Made by a program: the position numbers and the translations under genes. DNA of 64,000 bases from Planosporangium mesophilum (lineage in GTDB: Bacteria; Actinomycetota; Actinomycetes; Mycobacteriales; Micromonosporaceae), in NCBI RefSeq assembly GCF_016863255.1, contig NZ_BOON01000015.1:1-64000 (forward strand). The letters run 5' to 3'. Every line of letters starts with the position of its first letter. Within the stretch, counting starts at the first letter, position 1. This document shows, piece by piece, positions 51,203 to 61,170 of this stretch. Under the pieces are notes generated by a model that was given only the letters and a program-made list of their open reading frames with translations, made no database searches and was not told the origin of the DNA.

Positions 51203-52366
51203 CTACGGCAGGGCGAGCATCTGGTCGAGCGCCGCCCGCGCGTGGTACGCGGTTCGCTCATCGACCGTGATCTGGTTCACGACCCGGCCGGCGACCAGTT
51301 CCTCCAGAGCCCAGACCAAATGCGGCAGGTCGATGCGGTTCATCGTCGAGCAGTAGCAGACGGTCCGGTCGAGGAACGTGATCTGCTTGTCCGGGTGCGC
51401 GTCGGCGAGCCGGCGCACCAGGTTGAGCTCGGTGCCGATGGCCCAGGACGAGCCGGCCGGCGCCGCATCCAGGGTCTTGATGATGTACTCGGTCGATCCG
51501 ACGTAGTCGGCGGCGGTGACGACCTCGTGCCGGCACTCCGGGTGTACCAGCACGTTGACGCCGGGGATCCGGTCACGCACCTCGGTCACGCAGTCGAGGG
51601 TGAACCGCCCGTGCACCGAGCAGTGTCCCCGCCACAGGATCATCTTCGCGTTGCGCAGTTGCTCCACGGTCAGCCCGCCGTTCGGCTTGTGCGGGTTGTA
51701 GAGCACGCAGTCGTCGAGCGTCATGCCCATCTGCAGCACCGCCGTGTTGCGGCCGAGGTGCTGGTCGGGCAGGAACAGGACCTTCTCGCCGCGCTCGAAG
51801 GCCCACCGCAGCGCCCGCTCGGCGTTGGACGAGGTGCAGACCACGCCCTTGTTGCGGCCGACGAAGCCCTTGATGTCAGCGGAGGAGTTCATGTACGTGA
51901 CCGGCACGGTCCGGTCCGCGACGCCCAGGTCGACGAGCGTGTCCCAGGCCTCCTCGACCTGCGCCAGCACGGCCATGTCGGCCATCGAGCAGCCGGCGGC
52001 CAGGTCGGGCAGCACGACCCGCTGCGCGTCGCCGGTGAGGATGTCGGCGCTCTCGGCCATGAAGTGCACGCCGCAGAAGACGATGTACTCCGCCTCCGGC
52101 CGGGCGGCCGCCTCCCTGGCGAGCTTGAACGAGTCGCCGGTCACGTCGGCGAACTGGATGACCTCGTCGCGCTGGTAGTGGTGACCGAGCACGAACACCC
52201 GGTCGCCGAGCGCGGCCTTGGCCGCGGTGGCGCGCGCGACCAGGTCGGGGTCGCTCGGCTCGGGCAGGTCGCCGGGGCAGTCCACGCCCCGCTCGCTGGC
52301 CGGGTCGGCGCCCCGGCCCAGCAGGAGGAGGGCGGTCGCGGTCGAGGACGGTTCAACCCAGGTCAC
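51203..52366 (-). CDS. nadA: Quinolinate synthase
   Basis: NadA condenses iminoaspartate with dihydroxyacetone phosphate to quinolinate using a 4Fe-4S cluster. The 387-residue protein has FVLGHHYQRDEVIQFADVTGDS, IVFCGVHFMAESADIL, VTYMNSSADIKGF, VNVLVHPECRHEVV and FLDRTVCYCSTMNRID, which together contain the cluster and substrate residues. The start is GTG 52366. nadB and nadC, usually adjacent, are not in this window. nadE is 40 kb away. Nearby Fe-S and sulfur genes (HesB at 53.7 kb, cysteine desulfurase at 56.3 kb) could serve its cluster. A divergent glycerate kinase shares its upstream region. Confidence 0.93.
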   Translation of the reverse strand: MTWVEPSSTATALLLLGRGADPASERGVDCPGDLPEPSDPDLVARATAAKAALGDRVFVLGHHYQRDEVIQFADVTGDSFKLAREAAARPEAEYIVFCGVHFMAESADILTGDAQRVVLPDLAAGCSMADMAVLAQVEEAWDTLVDLGVADRTVPVTYMNSSADIKGFVGRNKGVVCTSSNAERALRWAFERGEKVLFLPDQHLGRNTAVLQMGMTLDDCVLYNPHKPNGGLTVEQLRNAKMILWRGHCSVHGRFTLDCVTEVRDRIPGVNVLVHPECRHEVVTAADYVGSTEYIIKTLDAAPAGSSWAIGTELNLVRRLADAHPDKQITFLDRTVCYCSTMNRIDLPHLVWALEELVAGRVVNQITVDERTAYHARAALDQMLALP

Positions 52367-52435
52367 AGATCAATGCTCGCACGCTTCCGACCGGCCCGAA
52401 TGCCCGGGGAATGTGACGTGGCAGACTCCCTCGCC

Positions 52436-53551
52436 ATGCGGGTACTGATCTGTCCGGACAAGTTCGCCGGAACCCTGTCGGCGCTGGAGGTGGCCGCCGC
52501 GGTGGCCGAGGGGTGGCACGAGGTGGCCCCGGACGACGAGGTCGTCATCCGGCCCCTCTCCGACGGCGGGCCGGGGTTCCTGGACTCGCTCGCGCTGCCC
52601 GCGGCGCGCCGCGTACGGGTGGAGACGACCGACCCGCTGGGCCGCGCCACCACCGGCGAGGTGCTCGTCGACGGCGCGACCGCGTACATCGAGAGCGCCC
52701 AGGCGTGCGGCCTGCACCTGCTCACGGAGGCCGAGCGCGACCCCAAGGTCACGACGTCGTACGGACTTGGCCCGCTGGTCACCGCCGTGGTGGAGAGCGG
52801 GGCCACGGAGGTCGTCATCGGCCTGGGCGGCTCGGCCACCAACGACGCCGGCGCCGGCATGCTCGCCGCGCTCGACGCGGCGCCGCTGGACGACGCCGGG
52901 TACGCCCTGCCGTACGGCGGCGCGGCGTTGGCCGCCTGCGCGCGACTCGGCGGCACCCCCCGGCTCCGCGGCGCCCGCCTGGTCGCCGCCACCGACGTCG
53001 ACAACCCGCTCGTCGGCCTGCACGGCGCCAGCGCGGTGTTCGGGCCGCAGAAGGGCGCCGCCCGTGAGGACGTACTGCTCCTCGACGCCGCCCTGGCCCG
53101 GTTCGGCGAGGTGCTCGAGCGTGACCTGCCCACCTGCCCGGTCGGGCTGGCGGCCGCCCCGGGCGCCGGTGCGGCAGGCGGCCTCGGCGCCGCGATCCTC
53201 GCGCTGGGCGGCCGCCGGGAGTCCGGCATCGACCTGGTACGGCGCCTGTCCGGCCTGGACGACGCGCTGGACGCCGCCGACGTGGTGATCACCGGGGAGG
53301 GCTCGTTCGACCACCAGTCGCTGCGCGGCAAGGTCGTGGCCGGGGTGGCCGAGGCAGCCCGGGACCGGGCGCTGCCGTGTGTGATCCTCGCCGGCCGGAT
53401 CAGCGCCGGCCGCCGCGAGGCGGCGCGGATCGGGGTGACGACCGCATATTCGTTGGAGGACCACTTCGGCTCGGTGGACGAGGCGATGAACCGGCCGGCC
53501 GAGGGGCTCCGGGCGCTCGCCGCCCGGGTGGCCCGGCAGTGGAGCCGGTGA
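52436..53551 (+). CDS. glxK: Glycerate kinase (GK-I/GarK family)
   Basis: The 371-residue enzyme phosphorylates glycerate in the glyoxylate/serine routes. It has MRVLICPDKFAGTLSALEVA, IRPLSDGGPGFLDSLA, VVIGLGGSATNDAGAGMLAA, ATDVDNPLVGLHGASAVFGPQKG, GAAGGLGAAILALGG and VVITGEGSFDHQSLRGKV, in the order of the class I family. I use ATG 52436; GTG 52418, adding VADSLA, has GGGGA 7 nt upstream and is a real alternative. As I recall it, the same gene (Rv2205c) lies next to HesB in mycobacteria. The symbol follows common usage and is less certain than the family. Confidence 0.9.
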   Translation: MRVLICPDKFAGTLSALEVAAAVAEGWHEVAPDDEVVIRPLSDGGPGFLDSLALPAARRVRVETTDPLGRATTGEVLVDGATAYIESAQACGLHLLTEAERDPKVTTSYGLGPLVTAVVESGATEVVIGLGGSATNDAGAGMLAALDAAPLDDAGYALPYGGAALAACARLGGTPRLRGARLVAATDVDNPLVGLHGASAVFGPQKGAAREDVLLLDAALARFGEVLERDLPTCPVGLAAAPGAGAAGGLGAAILALGGRRESGIDLVRRLSGLDDALDAADVVITGEGSFDHQSLRGKVVAGVAEAARDRALPCVILAGRISAGRREAARIGVTTAYSLEDHFGSVDEAMNRPAEGLRALAARVARQWSR

Positions 53552-53569
53552 CCCCGGTACCCCAGCCGG

Positions 53570-53575
53570 TAGATT
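53570..53575 (+). promoter_or_regulatory. -10 candidate upstream of the HesB gene
   Basis: TAGATT ends 6 nt before a GTG at 53582 that is in frame with the HesB start at 53684. Transcription from here would give either a leaderless, N-extended protein or a 100-nt leader. Confidence 0.4.
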
Positions 53576-53683
53576 GAGCAGGTGAGCACGGGCAGAGGCC
53601 TGTGCCACAATGGGGAATGCTCTCCGGGGTGGCTGTCGTTGCGCCCGGGTGGACCTTACAAACCAGCGCAGGGAGCACAGATC

Positions 53684-55206
<1,523 letters not shown>

Positions 55207-55243
55207 TGAGGGGCGGCTGTATCCTCGCGTGGTGTCCTCTCCA

Positions 55244-55675
55244 ATGACCGGTCTCGTCGTCGCCGTCGCCGTCCTGCTGGCGTCGGCGGCCTTCGGTCTG
55301 GTCCGCCGGGCCCGGGACGGCAAGCTCCGCGAATCGCCGCGGCCGGATGACGGTCAGGTGCTCGCCCGGCTCGGTGTCGACGGTGGGGCCGAGGTCACGC
55401 TGCTGCAGTTCTCGTCGGCGTTCTGCGCGCCCTGCCGGGCCACCCGGGCCCTCTGCGCCGCGGTGGCGGCGGAGGTCGAGGGCGTACGGCACATCGAGGT
55501 GGACGCCGAGGAGCACCTGGACGAGGTCCGGGCGCTGAAGATCATGCGGACCCCGACGCTGCTGGTGGTGGACGCCGCCGGTCGGGTGGTACGACGTGCC
55601 GCCGGCCAGCCCCCCTCGCGGGCGCATCTGCTGGCGGCGATCGGTGAAGCGACGAGAGTCGGGGGTACCCGGTAA
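55244..55675 (+). CDS. Membrane-anchored thioredoxin-like protein
   Basis: At 143 residues it has an N-terminal hydrophobic helix (GLVVAVAVLLASAAFGLV) and a thioredoxin fold with active site FSSAFCAPCRATRAL (CAPC at 61-64), and the cis-Pro in MRTPTLLVVD. The CAPC pair differs from the usual CGPC. It could exchange disulfides at the membrane, but the topology is unclear: the charged RRARDGK after the helix favours a cytoplasmic domain. ATG 55244 is used; GTG 55232 is also in frame. Its stop overlaps the DUF4395 ATG (TAATG), so the two are translationally coupled, a pairing common in actinomycetes. Confidence 0.85.
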   Translation: MTGLVVAVAVLLASAAFGLVRRARDGKLRESPRPDDGQVLARLGVDGGAEVTLLQFSSAFCAPCRATRALCAAVAAEVEGVRHIEVDAEEHLDEVRALKIMRTPTLLVVDAAGRVVRRAAGQPPSRAHLLAAIGEATRVGGTR

Positions 55676-56094
55676 TGCTCGATCCACGCGGGCCGCGGTT
55701 CGCCGCGATGATCACGTCAGTCGTTCTTGTTGTGGTTCTGATCACGGGCAGTGGGTGGCTCGCGCTCGCCCAGGCCGTGGTCTTCGCCGCCGGCGCGGCC
55801 AGCATCCGCTACGCGCCCTACTCGTGGATCTACCGCAAGTTCGTGGCCCGCCACCTGGGCCCGCCGCCCGCGGAGCGGGAGCCGTCCGAGCCGGTCCGGT
55901 TCGCCCAGGGAGTCGGGTTCGCCTTCATGGCCGTCGCCGCCGCCGGCTACCTCGCCGGCGCGCCGCTCGTCGGCCTGATCGCGACGGCGGGCGCCCTCAC
56001 GGCCGCGTTCCTCAACGCGGCGTTCGGCCTCTGCCTGGGCTGTGAGATGTACCTCCTGCTGCAGCGGGTCCGGGCCCGGTTCTCCACCAACTAG
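55675..56094 (+). CDS. DUF4395 membrane protein
   Basis: The 139-residue protein has about four hydrophobic helices (ITSVVLVVVLITGSGWLALA, AQAVVFAAG, FAFMAVAAAGYLAGAPLVG and LTAAFLNAAFGLCLGCEMYL). The DUF4395 features include the opening DPRGPRFAA, the YRKFVARHLGPP loop and the conserved CLGCEMY pair of cysteines near the C-terminus. With a thioredoxin-like partner immediately upstream, those cysteines may exchange electrons with the CAPC site, as in small redox relays across membranes; that is inference from gene coupling. It converges on the TusA gene with 11 nt between stops. Confidence 0.85.
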   Translation: MLDPRGPRFAAMITSVVLVVVLITGSGWLALAQAVVFAAGAASIRYAPYSWIYRKFVARHLGPPPAEREPSEPVRFAQGVGFAFMAVAAAGYLAGAPLVGLIATAGALTAAFLNAAFGLCLGCEMYLLLQRVRARFSTN

Positions 56095-56105
56095 CGGTTC
56101 GCCGG

Positions 56106-56324
56106 CTAGGTGAGCCGCCGCACGTCGTAGCCGTCCGTGACCGCGCCGACGTACTCCTGTCCGCGCATCCGGCACCACGCCGGGATGTCCACCGCGGCGG
56201 CCGGATCGTCGGCGAGCACCCGCAGTACCGCGCCGACCGGAAGCTCCGGTAGGCGGCGGGCGAGCGCGATCACGGGCAGCGGGCAGCGCTGCCCCCGGCA
56301 GTCGAGGGTCTCCGGTCCGGTCAC
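56106..56324 (-). CDS. TusA-family sulfur carrier
   Basis: The 72-residue protein has the TusA signature LDCRGQRCPLPVIALAR, with the persulfide-bearing Cys in the CPxP motif, followed by the standard LRVLADDPAAAVDIPAWCRM and a short tail. TusA proteins take sulfur from a cysteine desulfurase and pass it to thiouridine, molybdopterin or other acceptors. It overlaps the cysteine desulfurase gene by 4 nt (GTGA), so a donor-acceptor pair is strongly suggested. The start is GTG 56324. An extra Cys upstream of the CPLP motif and one in AWCRM are seen. Confidence 0.88.
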   Translation of the reverse strand: MTGPETLDCRGQRCPLPVIALARRLPELPVGAVLRVLADDPAAAVDIPAWCRMRGQEYVGAVTDGYDVRRLT

Positions 56325-57415
56325 AGTCCGCTCACCCCCGCCTGCGCGCGCAGGTCGGCCACGACGCCCGGCAGGACCGCCAGGAACCGGTCCACCTCCT
56401 CCGAGGTGGTATCGCTGTGCAGCGACACCCGTACGTTGCCGTGCGAGAGCACCCCCATGGCCTCCAGGACGTGGCTGGGGCGCAGCGTCGACGAGGTGCA
56501 CGACGAACCGGACGACACTGCGAAGCCGCGCCGGTCGAGAGCGTGCAGCAGGGCCTCGCCGTCGACGTACAGGCAGGAGAAGGTCACGAGGTGGGGCAGC
56601 CGGCCGACCGGGTCGCCGACGATCTCGACGTCGGGCACCGTCGCGGCCACGGTCGTGCGGATCCGGTCGACCAGCGGCGACAACCGGGTGGCCTCGGCCG
56701 CCGCGGTGCTCTGGACGGCCCGCAGCGACGCCGCCGCCGCGACCACGGCCGGCAGGTTGGCCGGCGGTTCCGTGGGGCGGGGATCGAGCCAGCGGGTGCC
56801 CTTGCGGACCACCAGCACCCCGACGCCGGGCGGGCCGCCCCACTTGTGGGCACTGGCCGACAGCAGGGACCATCCGGCGGGCACATTGACGCGACCCACG
56901 GACTGGGCGGCGTCCACGTACAGCGGCACCCCGGCGTCGGCGCACAGCGCGGCCGCCTCCTCGACCGGCTGGACCGTCCCCACCTCGTGGTTGGCGCTCA
57001 TCAGTGCGGCCAATGCCACACCCGGCGCCGCCACCGCCTTGGCGAACGCGTCGAGATCCACCCGGCCCAGCCGGTCCACCGGCACGTCCACCCCGGGAGC
57101 GGCCTGCAGGACGGACGAATGCTCCACGGCGGACCGGACGAAGGTCACACCGACCCGGTGGCGGCCGTCCAGCCCGCCGCGCACCGCCAGCCGGGCTGCT
57201 TCCGTACCGCTGGCGCAGAAGTACAGCTCGTTCTCGCGTACCCGCAGCGACTCGGCCATCGATCCGCGTGCCGCGTCCAGCAGCTGCCGGGCCCGGCGGG
57301 CCTGCGAGTACAGTTTGTCCGGATCAAGCCAGCCGTCGTCGAGCGCCGCCAGCAGGGCCTGTCGGGCCACGGGGTGTAACGGCGCGGCGGAGGCGGCGTC
57401 GAAGTAGGTGGACAC
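56321..57415 (-). CDS. Cysteine desulfurase (class V aminotransferase)
   Basis: The PLP enzyme (364 aa) takes sulfur from cysteine. It has TYFDAASAAPLHPVA, YFCASGTEAARLAVRGGL, ALMSANHEVGTVQPVEE, the PLP lysine in LLSASAHKWGGPPGVG, and the mobile-loop Cys in AVSSGSSCTSSTLRPSHVL, features of the NifS/IscS (group I) type. GTG 57415 gives VSTYFDAAS; longer starts have no support and no strong ribosome-binding site is seen. TusA follows with a 4-nt overlap. It probably supplies TusA and perhaps Fe-S assembly via HesB. ctaC diverges from it; the 161-bp region between holds both promoters. Confidence 0.9.
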   Translation of the reverse strand: MSTYFDAASAAPLHPVARQALLAALDDGWLDPDKLYSQARRARQLLDAARGSMAESLRVRENELYFCASGTEAARLAVRGGLDGRHRVGVTFVRSAVEHSSVLQAAPGVDVPVDRLGRVDLDAFAKAVAAPGVALAALMSANHEVGTVQPVEEAAALCADAGVPLYVDAAQSVGRVNVPAGWSLLSASAHKWGGPPGVGVLVVRKGTRWLDPRPTEPPANLPAVVAAAASLRAVQSTAAAEATRLSPLVDRIRTTVAATVPDVEIVGDPVGRLPHLVTFSCLYVDGEALLHALDRRGFAVSSGSSCTSSTLRPSHVLEAMGVLSHGNVRVSLHSDTTSEEVDRFLAVLPGVVADLRAQAGVSGL

Positions 57416-57576
57416 ATATTCAGGGTAGGGACACGGTGACCCCCTGCCAGGCGGGCCCGGTGTGGTCGAGTAATCTGCGACCGTTAGTGACGCCTTCCGG
57501 GCGGCGAGAATCAAGATCGCAGAAGCGGTATCGGCGGGCGGGGATCGCGGCCTTCGGGCTAAGGAGGCAGAAGCAG

Positions 57577-58503
57577 GTGTTCGCAAGGGGTTCGGGCGCG
57601 GGTTCCGCACGGGCGCGCAACCGCCGCGGACGGGTCGGCGCGCGCGTCGCCGGTCTCGGGGTTACGGCGCTCGTCGCGGTCATGGCGCTCTCCGGGTGCT
57701 CGCTCGGCTCCGTCGGCTCGGCCTTCAAGGGCTTCGGCTGGCCGGAAGGTGGCGTGTCGGACCGGTCCCACCGGATGTACGACCTGTGGGTCGGCTCGGT
57801 GATCGCCGCGCTGGTCGTCGGCGTCCTCGTGTGGGGGCTGATCTTCTGGTGCGTGATCCGCTACCGCAAGCGCGGCGAGGAGCTGCCGCTGCAGGTGCGG
57901 TACAACCTGCCGATCGAGTTCCTGTACACGGTGCTGCCGTTCCTGGTCATCGCCGTGCTCTTCTACTACACGGCCACCACCCAGAGCTACGTGGACAAGA
58001 TCAGCAAGAACCCTGACGTCAAGGTCGAAGTCGTCGCGTTCAAGTGGAACTGGCAGTTCCGCTACCTGGACGCGAACGCCGCCGGCGCCGACGGGCAGGC
58101 GATCTCCACGATCGGTACCAGCGACTACGTCCCGGTGCTGGTGGTGCCGACCAACAAGAGCATCCTGTTCTACGAGACCTCCAAGGACGTCATCCACTCG
58201 TTCTGGGTGCCGGACCTGCTCTTCAAGCGCGACGTGTTCCCCGGCAACGTGGAGAACAAGTTCCAGGTGACCGTCGACAAGGAAGGCTCGTACGTCGGCC
58301 GCTGCGCGGAGCTGTGCGGTGCCTACCACTCGATGATGAACTTCGAGATGCGCGCCGTGACGCCGGAGAAGTACGAGCGGTTCATCGCCGCCCGCAAGCA
58401 GGGGATGAGCACGCCCGAGGCGCTCCAGAGCATCGGCGAGAAGGCGTTCGCGACGACGACGACGCCGTTCCCCTACGACCAGCAGCAGCGCGCGGCGAGC
58501 TGA
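57577..58503 (+). CDS. ctaC: Cytochrome c oxidase (aa3) subunit II
   Basis: CtaC accepts electrons from QcrC into its CuA centre and passes them to subunit I. The 308-residue protein has an Arg-rich N-terminus, a signal segment and a lipobox (MALSGC), so it is a lipoprotein. Two membrane helices follow (residues about 70-95 and 112-135), then the cupredoxin domain with VVAFKWNWQFRY, HSFWVPDLLFKRDVFPG and the CuA ligands in GRCAELCGAYHSMMNF. GTG 57577 has AAGGAGG 9 nt upstream. ctaF follows after 18 nt; subunit I (ctaD) is not in the window, as in mycobacteria. Confidence 0.95.
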   Translation: MFARGSGAGSARARNRRGRVGARVAGLGVTALVAVMALSGCSLGSVGSAFKGFGWPEGGVSDRSHRMYDLWVGSVIAALVVGVLVWGLIFWCVIRYRKRGEELPLQVRYNLPIEFLYTVLPFLVIAVLFYYTATTQSYVDKISKNPDVKVEVVAFKWNWQFRYLDANAAGADGQAISTIGTSDYVPVLVVPTNKSILFYETSKDVIHSFWVPDLLFKRDVFPGNVENKFQVTVDKEGSYVGRCAELCGAYHSMMNFEMRAVTPEKYERFIAARKQGMSTPEALQSIGEKAFATTTTPFPYDQQQRAAS

Positions 58504-58521
58504 CGCGGACAAGGACGCATC

Positions 58522-58953
58522 ATGAAGAGCGAGTACAAGCTTTTCGCCATCGTGGCCGGCTTCCTCTACGTCGCGGCGGCGGTCTACGGCTGGTGGACCT
58601 GGTACGACAGCCCGGTCCACCGGATGGAGTGGATCGGGGTCGTCGCCCTGATCCTGTCCGGCCTGCTGTGCACGATGTGCGGTGGCTACTTCTGGTTCAT
58701 CTCCCGCCGGATCGACCTGCGGCCGGAGGACCGGGCCGACGCGGAGATCGCGGAGGGCGCGGGCGAGCTGGGATTCTTCGCCCCCGGTAGCTACTGGCCG
58801 TTCGGGCTGGCGCTGGCGGCGACCGTCACCGGCCTCGGCCTCGTCTTCTGGGCCCCGTGGCTGATCGCGACCGGCTCGGCCGCCATCCTCGTGACCACCG
58901 GCGGTCTGCTGTTCGAGTTCTACACGGGCTCGCGGCGCGGCGTCGAGCACTGA
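58522..58953 (+). CDS. ctaF: Cytochrome c oxidase subunit IV (actinobacterial type)
   Basis: The 143-residue protein has four hydrophobic helices (LFAIVAGFLYVAAAVYGWW, IGVVALILSGLLCTMCGGY, PFGLALAATVTGLGLVF and AILVTTGGLLFEFY), with a short acidic loop (RPEDRADAEIAEGAGELGFF) and the conserved FAPGSYWPF between helices two and three. It is the small subunit of the bc1-aa3 supercomplex found only in actinobacteria. It is co-transcribed with ctaC and followed by a hairpin. The ATG is preceded by AAGGA. Confidence 0.93.
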   Translation: MKSEYKLFAIVAGFLYVAAAVYGWWTWYDSPVHRMEWIGVVALILSGLLCTMCGGYFWFISRRIDLRPEDRADAEIAEGAGELGFFAPGSYWPFGLALAATVTGLGLVFWAPWLIATGSAAILVTTGGLLFEFYTGSRRGVEH

Positions 58954-58969
58954 CCGAACCCACTTTCCC

Positions 58970-58999
58970 CCACAGCGCCCCCTCAGCGGGGCGCTGTGG
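58970..58999. terminator. Hairpin after ctaF
   Basis: CCACAGCGCCCC (58970-58981) pairs perfectly with 58988-58999 over 12 bp with a 6-nt loop, followed by CGTTTCC. It ends the ctaC-ctaF unit. The next 190 bp show no gene. Confidence 0.85.
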
Positions 59000-59188
59000 C
59001 GTTTCCGGGGGAGGAAGTGGGGTTTGGCGTTTGGGGGCCGGGAGAAGCGCTCTGAGCGCGTCTGGCGGTCCTTAGAGCGTGCTTCCGCGCGGTCGGCGGT
59101 GTCGATGCCGCGGCAGGAGTACCGCGGCTTCTACCACCGGGTCGACCAGCCGCCGGGGCGACCAGTGAATGGACGGGCGACGGCTACG

Positions 59189-59383
59189 TCAGGCCGCCCT
59201 GCGGGCGGCTACGGCCGAGCGCCGCTCCAGGCGTACCGGCGGGAACGACGCGATCAGCAGCGCCTCTCCGCAGCCGGAGCAGACCCACTCGTCGCAGTCG
59301 GCACCGTGCTCGTCCTCGCACGGGGGCTGCTCGAACACACACACCGTGGCGCAGTGACCGCAGTACAACTCGAGGAAACGCAT
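59189..59383 (-). CDS. Small zinc-ribbon protein
   Basis: The 64-residue protein MRFLELYCGHC...WVCSGCGEALLIASFPP carries CxxC at residues 8-11, further Cys in VCVFEQPPCEDEHGADCDE, and a second CxxC in VCSGCGEA, so a zinc ribbon is likely, perhaps with a third pair. The tail is basic (RLERRSAVAARRAA). GGAGG lies 8 nt before ATG 59383. It sits between ctaF and qcrB, on the minus strand downstream of the qcr operon's hairpin, and is transcribed from its own region. Proteins of this size and type occur in actinomycetes without known function; a link to respiration is suggested only by position. Confidence 0.7.
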   Translation of the reverse strand: MRFLELYCGHCATVCVFEQPPCEDEHGADCDEWVCSGCGEALLIASFPPVRLERRSAVAARRAA

Positions 59384-59491
59384 AGTCGGCACCTCCAATC
59401 CGCCTCGCCTGCGAGCCTGCCACGGGCGTCGGACCCAGCGGTGGACCTCAGGCGGCGTGTCGGGCGAATCGCCGCACGCCGCCGATCAGGG

Positions 59492-59539
59492 GCACGCAGA
59501 AGGGGCGCTCACCGACCGGTGAGCGCCCCTTCTGCGTGC
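59492..59539. terminator. 22-bp perfect hairpin after qcrB
   Basis: Arms 59492-59513 and 59518-59539 are perfect 22-bp complements with a 4-nt loop, starting 8 nt beyond the qcrB stop. It ends the ctaE-qcrCAB unit and lies upstream of the zinc-ribbon gene. Confidence 0.9.
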
Positions 59540-59547
59540 TGCGTGGG

Positions 59548-61170
59548 TTACTTCTTGCTGCTGGTGATCTCCTCGCGGGAGGTTCCCGCGCCGACCGGGC
59601 GCTCCTCCTGAGGCGCCGGCTTCGCCGGCTCCTCGATCGGGAAGAAGAAGCCCTTCACGGTCGGCACCAGCGCGCCGAGGCGGTTCATCTTCTTCGGGAC
59701 GACCCAGCCGGCGTACGGCAGCTCGGTGTGGCCGTGCGCGTCCGGGACGGCGAGCGGCTGGTGCACCTCGACGAAGCGCCCGTCCGGCAGCCGCTTGATG
59801 ATGCCGGTCTCCACGCCGTGGGCCAGCACCTCCCGGTCGTGCTGCTGGAGACCCAGGCACGCCCGGTAGGTCAGCCAGTACGCCAGCGGCGGCACGATCA
59901 GCAGGCCGATCCGGCCGGCCCACGTCATCGCGTTCAGGCTGATGTGGAACTTGTACGCGATCACGTCGTTGGCGCCGGAGAGCAGCAGCACCAGGTAGAA
60001 CGACACCGCCATCGCGCCCAGAGCGGTCCGGGTCGGCACGTCACGGGGGCGCTGGAGCAGGTGGTGCGCCCGCTTGTCCTTGGTGAACCGCGCCTCGATG
60101 AACGGGTAGAACAGCGGCAGCATCGTCAGCACACCGGGCAGTACGACCGTCGGCCAGAACAGCGGCGGGAGCGTGTAGTGGTGCCCCGGCCACAGCGGGA
60201 AGCGGGCCTCCCACGGCGGCATCAGACGGGTGGAGCCGTCGAGGAACATCACGTACCAGTCGGGCTGGCTGGCCGCCGAGACCACCGCGGCCTCGTACGG
60301 GCCGAACAGCCAGACCGGGTTGATCTGGAAGAGGCCGCCGAGCAGCGCGACCAGGCCGAACACCAGCATGAAGAAGCCACCGGCCTTGGCCGCGAAGCCG
60401 GGGAACATCCGGATGCCGACCACGTTGTGGTCGGTCCGGCCCGGGCCGGGCCACTGGGTGTGCTTCTGCTTGACCAGCAGGCCCATGTGCGCGGCGATCA
60501 GGCCGAGCAGGATGGCCGGCACGAGTAGTACGTGCGCGATGTAGAGCCGGCCGAGGATCTCGTGACCCGGGAACTCCCCGCCGAACAGCGAGGTCGCCAC
60601 CCAGGTACCGACCACCGGGATCGACAGCATGATCGCGTGGGCGATGCGCAGACCGGTACCGGACAGCGCGTCGTCGGGCAGCGAGTACCCGGCGAAGCCC
60701 TCGACGAAGCCCAGCCAGAAGAGCAGGACGCCGATGATCCAGTTGAGCTCACGCGGCTTGCGGAACGCGCCGGTGAAGAACACCCGCAGCATGTGCGCCA
60801 CGATCGCGGCCATGAACAGCAGGGCCGCCCAGTGGTGCATCTGCCGCATGATCAGGCCACCGCGGACCTCGAACGACAGCGTCAGGCTCGACTCGTACGC
60901 CCGGGACATCTCGATGCCCTTGAGCGGCGTGTAGGTCCCGTCGTACGTGACCTCCTGCATCGACGGGTCGAACCACAGGGTCAGGAACGTACCGGTCAGC
61001 AGCAGGATGACGAACGAGTAGAGCGCGATCTCACCGAGCAGGAACGACCAGTGGTCCGGGAAGACCTTGTTGAACAGACGACGTAGCGGGCTCGATACCT
61101 GGAGCCGGTCGTCGATCTCCGCTCCGGCCTTGGCGGGCAGTGCCGCTATGTCAATTTTTCGCCGCTTCAT
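59548..61170 (-). CDS. qcrB: Cytochrome bc1 complex cytochrome b subunit
   Basis: QcrB carries hemes bL and bH and both menaquinol sites. The 540-residue protein has [39 protein letters not shown] and [21 protein letters not shown] with the heme-ligating His pairs, and the Qo loop [20 protein letters not shown] (the PDWY form of the PEWY motif, as usual in actinobacteria). A hydrophilic C-terminal extension of about 110 residues is typical of the phylum. QcrB is the target of mycobacterial Q203-type inhibitors. ATG 61170 overlaps the qcrA stop by 4 nt (ATGA). A 22-bp hairpin follows the stop. Confidence 0.96.
   Translation of the reverse strand: MKRRKIDIAALPAKAGAEIDDRLQVSSPLRRLFNKVFPDHWSFLLGEIALYSFVILLLTGTFLTLWFDPSMQEVTYDGTYTPLKGIEMSRAYESSLTLSFEVRGGLIMRQMHHWAALLFMAAIVAHMLRVFFTGAFRKPRELNWIIGVLLFWLGFVEGFAGYSLPDDALSGTGLRIAHAIMLSIPVVGTWVATSLFGGEFPGHEILGRLYIAHVLLVPAILLGLIAAHMGLLVKQKHTQWPGPGRTDHNVVGIRMFPGFAAKAGGFFMLVFGLVALLGGLFQINPVWLFGPYEAAVVSAASQPDWYVMFLDGSTRLMPPWEARFPLWPGHHYTLPPLFWPTVVLPGVLTMLPLFYPFIEARFTKDKRAHHLLQRPRDVPTRTALGAMAVSFYLVLLLSGANDVIAYKFHISLNAMTWAGRIGLLIVPPLAYWLTYRACLGLQQHDREVLAHGVETGIIKRLPDGRFVEVHQPLAVPDAHGHTELPYAGWVVPKKMNRLGALVPTVKGFFFPIEEPAKPAPQEERPVGAGTSREEITSSKK

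Noticed and set aside
59024-59611. Plus-strand frame between ctaF and qcrB
   Set aside because: It runs antisense through the zinc-ribbon gene and the qcrB terminator, with no recognisable protein.
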